64,000 bases of DNA from Cephalotus follicularis (taxonomy: Eukaryota; Streptophyta; Magnoliopsida; Oxalidales; Cephalotaceae). Location: assembly GCA_001972305.1 (NCBI GenBank), contig BDDD01002046.1, positions 117,498 to 181,497 of the forward strand, in the 5' to 3' direction. The position numbers and the translations under genes are program-made. Under the pieces are notes generated by a model. The model was not told the origin of the DNA, did not search any database, and saw nothing but the letters and a program-made list of their open reading frames with translations. Below, piece after piece: positions 33,141 to 43,598 of the stretch; positions within the stretch are counted from its first letter, which is position 1, and every line of letters begins with the position of its first letter.

Positions 33141-35773
33141 TGTAATACCCCGTTCGTTCACGTACATATTTTCGGATTTCAAATTTGATTTATTTGGTTG
33201 TGTTGGCATAATGTGATCTTTGGGCTATATAATTTTAAACTTAGGGCTTCTCATATTTATTGGAATACGATTGTTGGAAAAGCAAAAATTTAATGTTTTG
33301 TTATTATATTGATTGGACTATGTACATGAATAAGTAAAATTAATTGAATTATATTTTGTATAAATATAATATGAGTATTTATTATTATTTCGGCCTATTT
33401 TAAATTATGAGCTATATGATATTATAATTTTTGGGCTTTTATGACTTAGGCTAAACAATACCATCTTTGGGCTTTTGCTAAATTATTGGAATAGGGATTA
33501 TGGGAAAGATAAAATCAATTGTTTGTATTATAAATTAGTTTAATTATTAATATGGTAAAAGTGTATTATATTGGAAATAAAATAAATCAATTATGACAAT
33601 TTTATTTTCTTGCTATATTCTTCCCTCCCTCTCCCGTACTCTTGCTTTCTTCCTCTCCCAAAACCGATTCTGCCTTCCCTTTCTCTCCCTCAATCCCGAA
33701 AATTTTGCCTCTTTCCCAATTCTAACAGATTTTGGATTCCTTTTCTACATTACCATGACCTAAATTGCCTTTCCCATATTGTATATGTATGCCATTATCC
33801 ATTGTTTGTGCCTCCATTGTGTGTGTCTCTCCTGGCAGTCGAATTTGCATGATTAGAAGTTGTTTTTGTCTTCTTTGCTTCATTGAATCAGGTTTGTTAT
33901 CCTCCACTGTTATGGTTTAGCATTTAGTTTTGTTATCAAAGTCTATTGCATGATTGGTTACTAGTATGTTTTGGTTTTTATTTTCAGCAACACTAAGTGT
34001 TATCATGGTTTCTGAATCTGTCATCATGCATTAAGTAGATGTTATGTACTGGTTTTGATAAACAAACAATGGAAATTGACAAGAAATTGATCATATAAGC
34101 ATCTATGCATAAAAATGAAATTTGTCACCTTATAAAATATGAACATGGTTATCCTATTGGTTTGTGTCCTGGTGTTTTGTGATGGCAGCCTTAGAACACC
34201 AAATATGAACTGTCTAATCTGGTATAATAACCTGGTAAAACTGCATGGATGGAATAGGATCATAGGACTAGAGGTTAGAATTTCATAAGTCTCTATAAAA
34301 AGTGTGATCACCAATGCATGATTTCTTGATTCGGGGTGTTTAAATGCAACTAATAAGTCACATAAGTCCTATGTAAATGTTTAAAACCATCTAGTATAGT
34401 AATATTGGAAGTTTGACAGAAAATTGGAATTGAAACTGTTGTATTTTGCTGTTATGTCGAGCAGAACAGTCGACTGTCCATTTAAACAGTCGACTGTTAG
34501 ACCTTGAGTAGTTGACTACTTTGTAAAACAGTCGGCTGGTTGCCTTGCACAGTCGACTGGACCCCCTGTCACAGTCGACTGATTCAACCCAGTTTGAGTA
34601 GTTGGCTGCCTATGCCACACAGTCGACTGCCACCTTTGAGTAGTCGACTGGATCTTGATACAGTCGGCTGGAATTGTCCAGTGAACTTTCTGGTTTTAAG
34701 TTTTGTAATCCGTTTGTTCGTCTAATGATTTGGAGTATGTTTTAAACACTATTAAGTTACTGTTTGATGTTTGGAAGTGATATTTGAATGCTTATATGAA
34801 TGATATTGCACCTTTTAGATTTTTGTGCTTCGAAGGACTTTTAAATTGTTGGTCAATTCGTAAAGTTATATTGTGATCGCTTAAGGTACGGATTCTTCAT
34901 TCTTGGCTTATTCCTTCGGTTTTACTGAAATGAATTCATAAAATGTTTTTGTACGGATCACTCTTTCTTTGGTGCTCCTATTGATTTTATTACAGTAAAA
35001 ATGTTAGTTTTACTTTATGAATAACGTACGGATGTTTCGTTCCTTGACACCCTCCTACTATTTCTATAGTAAAAAGATAGTTTTACTTTATAGATAGCAT
35101 ACAGATTCTATCGTTCTTCGGTTATCTGATTTTATTGAAACTGTCCTGTTTTACTTTATTATTAATGTACGGAATTCTATTGTTTCTTGGCTATTTGATT
35201 ATCAAACTAAAATCAGTTTTATTCTATGATCTCATTTTATAGACTTGATTATGTTTTATATGTTACGTAAATAAATTGGTTTTTGACATTTTATGAAATT
35301 AAACGTTCCCAACTATATTTTTATGTTAAGATACGTTACGATATGTTATGAAATGATCATCTCTTTACTGTCAAAAAGGCGTCGACGTTATTCATAAAGG
35401 AGTCGACGTCATTCCTCCAAGACAGCGTCGTTTTAGCCCTTTACACATACCTTGGACATTTAACACCAAAGCTTCAAAAAGAGAAGGATTGGAAAACATC
35501 ACCAAATTCGGAAAATCCATCCTTTTATTAATTCCACAATTAAGAGTACAAATACATTGTGAAATAATAATACATGGAAATCTCGGGCGTTACATAAAGT
35601 TTTAGACAATGTTTTAGATTTTATTTATTAACTTTTAGACCATCATGAAATTTGAATAAAAAATGAGTTAATATTTTGATAAAAAGAATAAAATTGAGCC
35701 TTGCTATATGATCAGTTATGAATAGTTTAGGATTAGGACCCGTGACGACTCCCTCCGAATCGGGGATGTTGCA
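33141..35773 (+). repeat. TE6 3' LTR
   Basis: Starts TGTAATACCCCG and ends GATGTTGCA. It keeps the 33240-34341 segment (U3 and a CT-rich stretch) deleted from the 5' LTR, and the phased array at about 34455-34672. It lacks the hairpin block, because 35369-35594 is a foreign LTR piece replacing about 330 bp. Small frames here (33610-33852, 34540-34725) are LTR sequence. Confidence 0.88.
35369..35594 (-). repeat. TE8, captured LTR end in the TE6 3' LTR
   Basis: About 226 bp matching the outer end of TE5 (26460-26689): GCGTCGACG motifs, GACAGCGTCGTTTTAGCCC, ATCCATCCTTTTATTAATTC, ending TCTCGGGCGTTACA. The other end breaks without LTR terminus or duplication. It replaces TE6 LTR sequence from the CTCTTTA near 35367 to the TAAAGTTTTAGACAATG at 35595, so an insertion was followed by deletion. 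Confidence 0.83.
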
Positions 35774-36440
35774 ATGAATTCTTGGCATGCTCCACAAATC
35801 TGGCCTGATGCTCGGCCATAGTTATCTCACCTTGGCGCAACTCCAGGAGCTCCGTCTCTCTCCGCTCACGCTCTATGCATGGCACATAAGTCATAAGGAA
35901 CTCCTTCTAAAACCACTCCCAAGTACTAGCAACTCCGGTGGCTTCCCATTTAGCTTGGACCTTCTCCCACCAGTGAGTGGCCTCTCCCCATAATCGATAC
36001 ACCGCAAATCTGAGTTTCTGCCTGTCAGTGCACTCCATCACCTCGAAGATATTCTCTAGATCCTATAACCACCTCTCAGCAATAGTGGCATCAAGCTCCC
36101 CTTTGAAACTAGAAGGATTTTGTCTCATGAACCTCTCGAGGTTCCTTCCAAACTTATTACCGTCATCATGTACACCATGAGCAGGAGAAATCTGCTGACG
36201 CTGAGCTTGAGCATACAATCTCCACATCTCCTCCATGTTTGCTGCATTAGCAGCTACCTGATGCTGGAAGTAGTCAACGATGCGGTCCATTCGATCTCTC
36301 ACATTCGGTGCCGCCTCAAGATCATTCATGTTGGCAGCCTCTGAGGGAACATTATTCATCGGGTCTCCCCCAACATGCATTTCCTCAGGAACATCTTCAT
36401 TGATAACCCTATGCCTTCCGTGCCTTCTCCGACCCACCAT
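35774..36440 (-). pseudogene. TE1 Gag, N-terminal part
   Basis: Starts MVGRRRHGRHRVINEDVPEE at 36440, about 95 bases downstream of the primer site, the usual gag position. It continues through a coiled stretch (NVRDRMDRIVDYFQHQVAAN) and the capsid lead-in (FMRQNPSSFKGELDATIAER). After a stop near 36066 it reads ENIFEVMECTDRQKLRFAVY and WEKVQAKWEATG, with another stop near 35910, to the TE6 junction. The sequence beyond TE6 continues the same capsid domain. Confidence 0.87.
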
Positions 36441-36532
36441 TTATTCCTATAAAGAAAGATGTCATTAGTCATCTCGAGGAAACAATTGTTAATTGCCAAG
36501 GATAGTATCCCAGCTAAGCATATATGGAATAT

Positions 36533-36546
36533 GCTCTGATACCATG
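36533..36546 (-). other. TE1 primer-binding site
   Basis: The minus strand reads CATGGTATCAGAGC, complementary to the initiator tRNA-Met 3' end, just after the 5' LTR end GGGGTGTGACA. Confidence 0.9.
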
Positions 36547-36691
36547 TCTGTCACACCCCATTCCCAAAACGACATATAAGTCATGGCAATCAACATATAT
36601 CCATATTATATAAAAACATGATAAAATTTAAAACTTTGATTCCAATAACATCTTGTGGAAGCATTTAATAATAAGCTGAATAACTAAACCA

Positions 36692-36717
36692 AATCATGCG
36701 TCCCATACCACATGATT
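36692..36717 (-). other. Covarying LTR stem-loop, TE1
   Basis: Minus-strand arms AATCATGTG and CGCATGATT, nine pairs with one U-G wobble, around GTATGGGA, 143-168 bases before the LTR end. A second conserved stem, TTAGCC/GGCTAA, is at 36937-36961. Confidence 0.75.
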
Positions 36718-37720
36718 CCAACATTTAATATCATTAAGCCATGTCAAAACCCCACAAACGGAGCGTGATCAAAATTTGATCAACATCATTAACATATCAA
36801 TACAGTAATCCAAAATAAAAACAGGTTTCAATACATTGTTTATCATTTATTTAGGTAATAAAACTCCATCTCCCCTCTAATTCAACTGTGCTCAGGCGAT
36901 ATCCATATCACTTCATCAATCGGTAATAGTAGAGGGTTAGCCTTTGTCCTCACTTGGCTAAATTATAAGAGTAATTCAGGGTCAATGATAATGAGTGTCA
37001 TGAAATGAATGCATCCATGATGCAATACATAGTATATCACAACACATATATATATGTGTACATATATGTATCTATGCCAATAGGTGTAACCATGCCAAGT
37101 GGCTAGAACCACCAAACCATCAATCATGTCTCAAATGACAAATCAAATAAAATTGAATCAATTGTACGAAGAGCGCAGCCATCTCCTGGCCCCGACGTTG
37201 TACTCTTACTTCGGCCCTGACTCCCGGGTCACGGAGCAAGGCAACAAATCAAACTCATGATGCTCCCACTCTGTGTTAAGTAATCATGGTAGCCCGTGTT
37301 ACTTGCACTATATGTTTAGTAACATTGTATTTGGGCATCCCTAGCCATCTCCTGGCCCATAGGAGAGCATCCCACCACCATCCATCGGCGACACTCAGTC
37401 ACCCCAGCCAGTACGACATCAATCATAATCATCAAATCAATCCGAATCAAATCGTTTCCAAGTAATTTACAAGTTATAAAATACTGGAAATATTACATTT
37501 ATTCAAAATGTAATCAGTCTTTGAAATCACGTTTCAATCCATCGAAAATATACATTTATCAAAATATACATTTTCGTATAAAATAATGATTTGTGTAAAA
37601 CCATGTACACATTTCTAAAATGAATAAAACACTTTAGAGATCATTCATATTCCAATCAATAGTTCATTTTAGATCAAAATGCAATGCAAACATATGCTCA
37701 AAGTGCAAGTCAGTCCCTAA

Positions 37721-38037
37721 CAGTCAGTTGTCTCCTCTTGACAGTCGGTTGTTTTACCTTTAACAGTCAACTGTCCTATTTTTGGCAGTCGGTTGCCCCA
37801 TTAACAGTTGGCTGTCTCCTCTCGACAGTCGATTACTTCGTGAACAGTACGCGTCTTCTACTTCGCCACCCACCCCAGCCTCGCCACCTCGGCGAATCTG
37901 GGTAAGGTGACATATGGACAGTTGACTGTCACCCAGGATAGTCGGTTGTGCCATCTACAGTCGGCTTCTCTCTCCCAGCAGTCGGCAACACAAACTGTAG
38001 GAGGTGTCCTCCATTAAAACGCACGAACAGTTGACTG
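37721..38037. repeat. Phased CAGTCRRYTG array, TE1 5' LTR
   Basis: Starts at 37721, 37742, 37764, 37786, 37805, 37826 and 37845 (gaps 21, 22, 22, 19, 21, 19), then further copies to 38037. The array is interrupted by TE9 and resumes at 39786-39905. A separate array is at about 40478-40575. Confidence 0.85.
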
Positions 38038-38042
38038 GCTCC

Positions 38043-39775
38043 TGATAAGCATAAAAATGTGTGATTTTAATGATTTATTTATTATATTTTTATGCTTGGA
38101 ATAGACTACTGTGGTGGTATTTATTTGATTTTCAGGTATTAACTCATTATTGCGGAATAAAAGAAAATGGACTTAAAACGTTACTTTTCGAGTTAAAGTG
38201 GTTTAAAGTCAAAGATCGGTTAAAGAGTGCACCCACTTAAGCAAGAGAAGTCAAAATTTAAAGCTCAGAAGATATTGAATATTGGGCTCATTTTATTCAT
38301 AAAATTATTTGGAGCACTTTTAATTCTTGGGCCCACTCATTCTGAAGATCCGATGAAGAGATATTGCAAGAAAACAAATATTGGAAGACATCAAGCCAAC
38401 AGCCGCCACGTGTCGCCATCATCAGCGTCCAGCCTCGCCTCCATGTAGCATTTCACCCATGCATGTCTCCAACGCCAAAAGCATGCGCACAAGCAATGCA
38501 TGCATACAAACCCACATGCAATTTGAAGCCCTGCATCAATTCATGTGCCTGCCATGTATCAAAGCCGCAATACACATCAGCCCATGCGTCATCAGCCCAC
38601 ATGCAACACGCCCGAAGTAACCCATACATCCAATCAGTCCATGCATACAAGTCACGCCTCAAGTCAACAATTCCACGATTCCTTCACAGCCCATGTCGAT
38701 GTCCATGCATTCAGCCGCCAAAAGCAATCAGCCCATGCATGCAATACATAGTCTCAATGAAGTCTTCAATCCATGCGTACCAATCAGCATACATTTAGCC
38801 CAACAAGCCACGGACGCACGTTTTAAATTATTTTCGGGTATAAGTCAGCCACATGTGCATATATATATTGCATTGCGAGTAGTAGGCAGACAATTGAGGC
38901 AGCAGTGGCTTCGGCCGAGAGAAGTAAAAAATGCAGTAGAAGGCGCACGAGAATGGAGAGGAAGAATTCTTTGAAGATTATTATTGCCTCCATCGTCATG
39001 TCCAGCTAAGTATTTTAATCCCTAGATGTAGATGAACCCATGTTATATATATTTTTCAGTTTTTGTTTCAAAGTTTAATTGCATGATTGTGAGACATTTT
39101 TTCTTGTTAATGTAGTGACAACATTGATGAGAATAATTTTTAATATATAAAATCTGTTTTGATGATTTATTGTTAGTAGCTTTATTTCATCTATATCATG
39201 CAATACTTTTTTATGTGATTGAACCAATGACAGCCTTTAACCAATCAACCTTTTGAGAGTATCAAGGTGTGATAGGATAGGTTGTACCTAGGCTAAATCA
39301 CTAGTTTGCTGTATTAATCAAAGACACCCTTTAACCAATCAACCTTTTGAGAGTATCAAGGTTTGACAGGATAGGTTGTACCTAGGTTAATTCGGTAAAT
39401 TTCTGCGCTAAACTGCAACTTGTGCATGAATTTGAATATATATATATACATGCGGGGATTCTCACATCTACGGGAATGCTGTTTCATATTATTTTTCTTA
39501 TTTATTTATTTTGTTAGTTTATGTTAGATATTTAATTTTAATTGTTTAGTTTTTTATTTAATTAGTTTAATTCAAAACCAATCCTCTTTTCAATTCATTT
39601 TATTTGCATTGTTAGCTTAGATTAAATTAATTTCGTATTCATTATTTTTGTTTAGTTGCATCCTAGGTTTATTTTTATAACATATCCTTTCAGCTCTTCG
39701 TGGGAACGATCCCTACTTCCACTTGCTAAATTGTTAGATTAGGGTAATTTTGATTTGGCCTAACGACACCCATCA
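38043..39775 (+). mobile_element. TE9, solo LTR in the TE1 5' LTR
   Basis: 1733 bp, TGATAAGCATAAAAATG to ACACCCATCA, flanked by perfect GCTCC duplications (38038-38042 and 39776-39780). There is no interior. The 3' part has TTCGTGGGAACGATCCC near 39698, a type of block seen at ends of Athila/Tat-like LTRs, so that lineage is likely but unproven. It also has a CATGCA-rich stretch (38458-38770) and a 94-bp tandem duplication (39234-39421). Open frames at 38364-38974 are not supported as genes. Confidence 0.9.
39234..39421. repeat. 94-bp tandem duplication in TE9
   Basis: CCTTTAACCAATCAACC begins at 39234 and again at 39328. Both copies run through GAGAGTATCAAGGT and GGATAGGTTGTACCTAGG with a few differences. 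Confidence 0.88.
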
Positions 39776-39785
39776 GCTCCTTTGC

Positions 39786-39908
39786 ACAGTTAGCTGTTTT
39801 CCATCGAGTAGTCGGCTGTTCTTACTGAACAGTTGGCTGGAACCCTCGAACAGTCAGCTGTCCTCCTGGGACAGTCGGCTGCTCTCCTGGGACAGTCAAC
39901 TGCTCCTA
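39786..39908. repeat. Continuation of the TE1 LTR array after TE9
   Basis: CAGTTAGCTG, TAGTCGGCTG, CAGTTGGCTG, CAGTCAGCTG, CAGTCGGCTG and CAGTCAACTG follow one another about every 20-21 bp. All are transition variants of CAGYCGRCTG. Confidence 0.85.
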
Positions 39909-40360
39909 CTAGCAGTGCACAAAAACAACAGGAAACACATGCAATTCGTAACCCAATCCATTTAAAACAGAGTATTCATCAATAGCAACACTCATTCATG
40001 CTCATATCACAGTCTATTGCATGCATTTCATCTATAAACATCCATTATAAATGAACCTAAACCACAATTATAAAATCCCCTACCTTGATTTCAAAGTTAG
40101 GAACTGTAATCCACCTCTTTAAGTCCCGAATATGAGGCGTTCAGAGCTCCCAGGTTCATCCAAAAACTCCACCAAGCTCGATTCTTCCACTAGTTCGAGC
40201 CTCCAAGCCCTTGGTTCAAGTATGGAGCATTTGGGTTTAACCTCTCTCTCTCTCTTTTTCTCTCCTTCTCCCTCACAATCTCTTTGTTTCCTTTCTCTTG
40301 TTGGAATGCCGATTGAAAGAGGGGAAGGGAATATGTTATTTTATGGGGAAAACCGTATTT

Positions 40361-40365
<5 letters not shown>

Positions 40366-40403
<38 letters not shown>
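40366..40403. repeat. (CT)n microsatellite
   Basis: About 19 CT units within the TE1 5' LTR. They create spurious Ser-Leu and Arg-Glu open frames on both strands. Confidence 0.95.
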
Positions 40404-40407
<4 letters not shown>

Positions 40408-40477
40408 ACACAGTCCCCCAAATCACACTCCCTCTTCCATGACAGGTCTGGCGCGCACGTTATGCTGTCGGACTGCA

Positions 40478-40575
40478 TGGCAGTTGATTGTCTCTGCCGA
40501 CAGTTCCAGCCGGATGTTTCTCCCAGCAGTCGGCTGGTTCCACTTAAGGGGGTCCAGTCGACTGTTTCCCCCAAT
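40478..40575. repeat. First CAGTCGGCTG array, TE1 5' LTR
   Basis: CAGTTGATTG, CAGTTCCAGC, CAGTCGGCTG, CAGTCGACTG and TAGCCGGCTG variants about 20-25 bp apart lie 160-260 bp from the LTR outer end, the same place as array one of TE12. Confidence 0.65.
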
Positions 40576-40736
40576 AGCCGGCTGCCTCCCTGCTCCAAAA
40601 CATTACAACATTCCTTTAACTTTTCATTCAAGTCTTAACATTACGAAGTGGGAAAAGTTATGATTCTCATTAGTTGAAAGCATAGATTACATCAGGAAAT
40701 ACAATATTACATTCAACAAAAATCCCGGGCGCTACA

Positions 40737-41431
40737 AGGGTTACTGTGGTTGGTAGAGGCTCTGACCGGCGAGCTCCGTCCTTCCCGGCGCCGTCTTATT
40801 CGGCACGCCTAATGCCTCCCTCTTCCGCTCTCTCTCGCGCCTGCCTGCGCGTCTCTCTCTTTCTTTTTAATACGGGCGCTTTATGTGCCTGTGATTAGTT
40901 TTTATTTATTTTTCTTTATATATATATATTTATATATATATTTATATTTATATTCAATGCACTACAGATTCTATCAAACTATTTTACCATTTTCTTCAAA
41001 AGGAAACTACTGCTATATTACATTGCATATGTAATACTACTGTACTGTGTATTGTATTGACTGTCATTGATAGTTTCTGATGGTCTAGTGATCGAAGTGT
41101 ATCACAGACTACAGAGGTGAGCCTAAAGGCAAGGAGTTGGCTAGAGTTTATACACTAAACTTGTCTGCAACGCAGACCGTGACTGTTAGTTGCCTGCCAA
41201 GTGCCGGCAATACTATTTACCTTTTCTATCATCATTGGAGTGCATGGTGGTAGTTAGGTGGGGCATTATTGGGGCTAGGAGGTAGCGATAGATGACACCC
41301 ACTATGTTAGATTAGGGATGTCCCTACATGCCACGTGGTGTGGTTCTTTTATTTATACACTCTTGATTTATACAGTTACGTATTCCATTTATGTTATATG
41401 TGCAAATTGTATTTATATTGACATGATTATA
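40737..41431 (+). repeat. TE10, LTR fragment of the TE7/TE13 type
   Basis: 41080-41345 resembles the middle of TE7 (GGAGTTGGC, then CTGCAA...GCAGA, GCCGGCAATACTATTTACC, GGGGCTAGGAGGTAGCGATA). It has neither LTR terminus. It contains an AT-rich run near 40915-40955 and abuts the TE1 outer end. It overlaps in homology with the TE13 LTR piece at 45891, so the two are not simply one LTR split by TE11. Confidence 0.65.
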
Positions 41432-42975
41432 TGTCTCATCCCAACCTACCAAAAGGAATAGAATAATTAATTATAATTAACTATATGCCATATATAGTCC
41501 TGCCACATCAAAGGGTTGGATCTCGTGCCATGGAGGTCATGAGAATGAGATCCTTATTCCCTATGACTAAACTGTTTCGAGTCATAAGTTCACTTTATTT
41601 GGGCCATTGTTGAACCGTGATAAAGACTTGCCAAATTATGCTTGCTGTCAGGGGGGGAGGATGGATCTTTTCATGGACCATTCGGTATTATCCTAAAGCT
41701 AATGTGGGGTGTGTGTGCGGATGCATGATGCTGAACTGACCCAAAAATAGGATCCCTATTTGGATAGTCAATACCAATGTCAATAGGGATTCCTATGGTC
41801 TCGATAGTGTATAGTCTATGGTGACTAGTAGGTCTACTCCTACGTTGTCTCCTTTGACCTGAGAAGCCATCATGCATTGTGTGGTGACTGCTTGACTTTG
41901 ATTTCTGCCTTCCCCAGCACTAGCCACATGCTGGTAAAAGGGTTGTCTTTGGGTCTTGTGGAAGCTGCATTGAGATGGATGAGCGAGTGCGCAACAAGGG
42001 ATCGTCACACCCGGGCTGAGGGTGACAAGCTCTATTTATCTATGTATGTTGCAGACTTAAAATCATGTATAGGTTATAGACGGATCAGAGACGGGGTAGT
42101 TTCCATGGGAGGTCTGTCATAGTCTAAGTCTGATCATAGATATTTAGTATCACGGCTAAATCTAGGGGTAACATTCATCCAAACCCTAGACCGTTGATCG
42201 GAGCTAAGTATGACGATGGAAACATGACACATATGCCGATGACTGGATAAAGCGACTGGCTATTCGGTCCCTGATTGATAGACATGGTAATACACGGATT
42301 AAGGGGGTGACTGAAGATCACACCAGGGCTATTTTAATAGTCGGTGACTATTGAAATAGTCGTACAAGACAAACGGGATGATATGGGAATTTATAATCAT
42401 ACTGGAGATCGACAGGCTTTCGGGTCTTGCCTAACTTTGAACTGGTTGATGTGTAGAGAAACATGTCATTTAGTAAAAGGTTGACATCAAGGAGATGTTA
42501 CTTTGCTAGTGAATATTTTATTTGCTGGATTCGGGTCCATGCAGTACCACAATAAAATATTCCAAGCGAAGGGTTGAAATTAATTTACATTAAGTGCTTT
42601 GGGCTAAGTTTGGGCTTGGGATTAATTCCCTTGTCTTGGCCAAATTTTTGGACCAAAGAGTGGACCATATTGGTTTGCCATTTGGGCTGAATATTGTTAA
42701 ATGTTGTGAGGCCCAAATGATACCCAAAATAAGTAGCCTTCCATGTTGACTTTGTCAACTGATTTCTTCATTCTTGTAACACAGGCATTGCACATGTGAG
42801 GGGAGTATGTGGTCGGCCATGTGGAATAAAATTGTGAAGGAAATGAAAATATTTGGAGATGAAATAAACATGTGAGAAATTTATGTGGTTGTAAAGTGAT
42901 GAGTCATTCTTGCACTAAATGCTAGAAGACAAAAAAAATATGTAAGGCTTAACTTACTTAGCAATTTTGGTTTTC

Positions 42976-42985
42976 TCTATATAAT
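42976..42985 (+). promoter_or_regulatory. Candidate LTR TATA box in TE11
   Basis: CTCTATATAA, followed within about 60 bp by a CT-rich tract (CTCTCACTCTCAC) typical of LTR transcript leaders. It is the only strong TATA-plus-leader arrangement in TE11. Confidence 0.5.
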
Positions 42986-43572
42986 GACTCATGGCACTTT
43001 GCACTTTCTCTTGCAATCTCTCACTCTCACATAATTGCTCTCTCTCCCATCTCTCTCTCTAGTGGTCGTGCTTCTCCTTTTCCAAGGAGTGAAGGTGCCA
43101 CTTTGTCCCCAACAAAGAGAGATATCATATAAATTAAACCTTTCACATTTCCTTAGTCATTTTAGGTGGCGATTTCTTTGTGCATTACATTGGATCTTTA
43201 CCTAGATTGATTTAGTCTAGGTTAAACACAAAACCTCTCCATCTTCTCCTCCTTGCCGTGGTAAAAGCAAGGTCTTGGAGCTTTTGGTTTTGGATTAAAG
43301 AGTAGAGGAAGCTTGACTTGAAGGAAGGAGTTCTTCACTTTGGTCATATTTTCTTCTCCTTCTTTTATTTTTATGATTTCAAGTTTCATTATGCTTGGTA
43401 ATGGTTTTGATTGTTTATTTAATTAGTGATCGTGTGTCACACCCCGCTCGCATTAACAACATACAACATGGCAATTTAACAGATATCCAGCTTATACAGA
43501 GAACGATAAAATTTAAAACTTTTAAACAGACATCATCTTGCGGAAGCATTTATATAAGCTGAAAGCAAACGG

Positions 43573-43598
43573 AACCATGCGTCCCATACCGCATGATT
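43573..43598 (-). other. Covarying LTR stem-loop, TE12
   Basis: Minus-strand arms AATCATGCG and CGCATGGTT (nine pairs, one U-G wobble) around GTATGGGA, 139-164 bases before the LTR end. The companion stem, TTGGCC with GGCTAA, is at 43823-43847. Confidence 0.75.

Larger units (their letters stand above)
28615..35773 (+). mobile_element. TE6, large-LTR element with a 393-bp interior
   Basis: Begins TGTAATACCCCG at 28615 and ends GGGGATGTTGCA at 35773, flanked by perfect ATGAA duplications (28610-28614 and 35774-35778). It is inserted in TE1 gag. The 5' LTR is 28615-32747 (contains TE7), the interior 32748-33140, and the 3' LTR 33141-35773 (contains TE8). It has no gag, RT, RNase H or integrase. 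Its LTRs resemble those of TE2 and TE14, so it must have used another element's enzymes or lost its genes after insertion. Confidence 0.92.
1973..40736 (-). mobile_element. TE1, host chromovirus-type Ty3/gypsy element, minus strand
   Basis: The element reads right to left: 5' LTR 36549-40736, tRNA-Met primer site 36533-36546, gag in three pieces (35774-36440, 28398-28609, 5393-5721), then protease, RT, RNase H, integrase and a chromodomain-like tail ending near 1990. Gag is interrupted by TE2 and TE6. Removing both gives a continuous Gag of normal domain order, which is strong evidence for the nesting. The domain order and conserved blocks suggest the Tekay/Del chromovirus group. Stops and frameshifts run throughout, so it is inactive. 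It is the oldest resolvable element in the left 41 kb, because most other insertions there lie inside it. Confidence 0.85.
36549..40736 (-). repeat. TE1 5' LTR, split by TE9
   Basis: LTR ends are TGTCACACCCCA at 36549 (inner) and CGGGCGCTACA at 40736 (outer). Without TE9 it is about 2.45 kb. It shares its scaffold with TE12 and TE5: inner stem-loops at 36692-36717 and 36937-36961, array, CCCCTACCTTGATTTCAAAGTTAGGAA block near 40077, CT-rich region, second array, outer end. The frames at 40132-40663 overlap a (CT)n run and an array and are not credible genes. Confidence 0.88.

Noticed and set aside
38364..38974. His/Ser/Cys-rich open frames, up to 144 residues
   Set aside because: They derive from the CATGCA-rich part of TE9, with parallel frames open on both strands, as expected of low-complexity DNA.
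40132..40663. Two overlapping 121-168-residue open frames with Ser-Leu runs
   Set aside because: They run through a (CT)n microsatellite and a motif array inside the TE1 5' LTR, and no protein family is recognisable.
36549..40736. Host gene promoter or 5' exon in the CT-rich and CpG-containing region near 40740-40870
   Set aside because: The region joins two LTR fragments, has no conserved coding potential, and has no splice-consistent open frame.
41432..43434. Ty1/copia solo LTR call for TE11
   Set aside because: TATA plus leader and the CCGCTGC end are suggestive, but target duplications do not match exactly and no coding region is present, so it was left unclassified.
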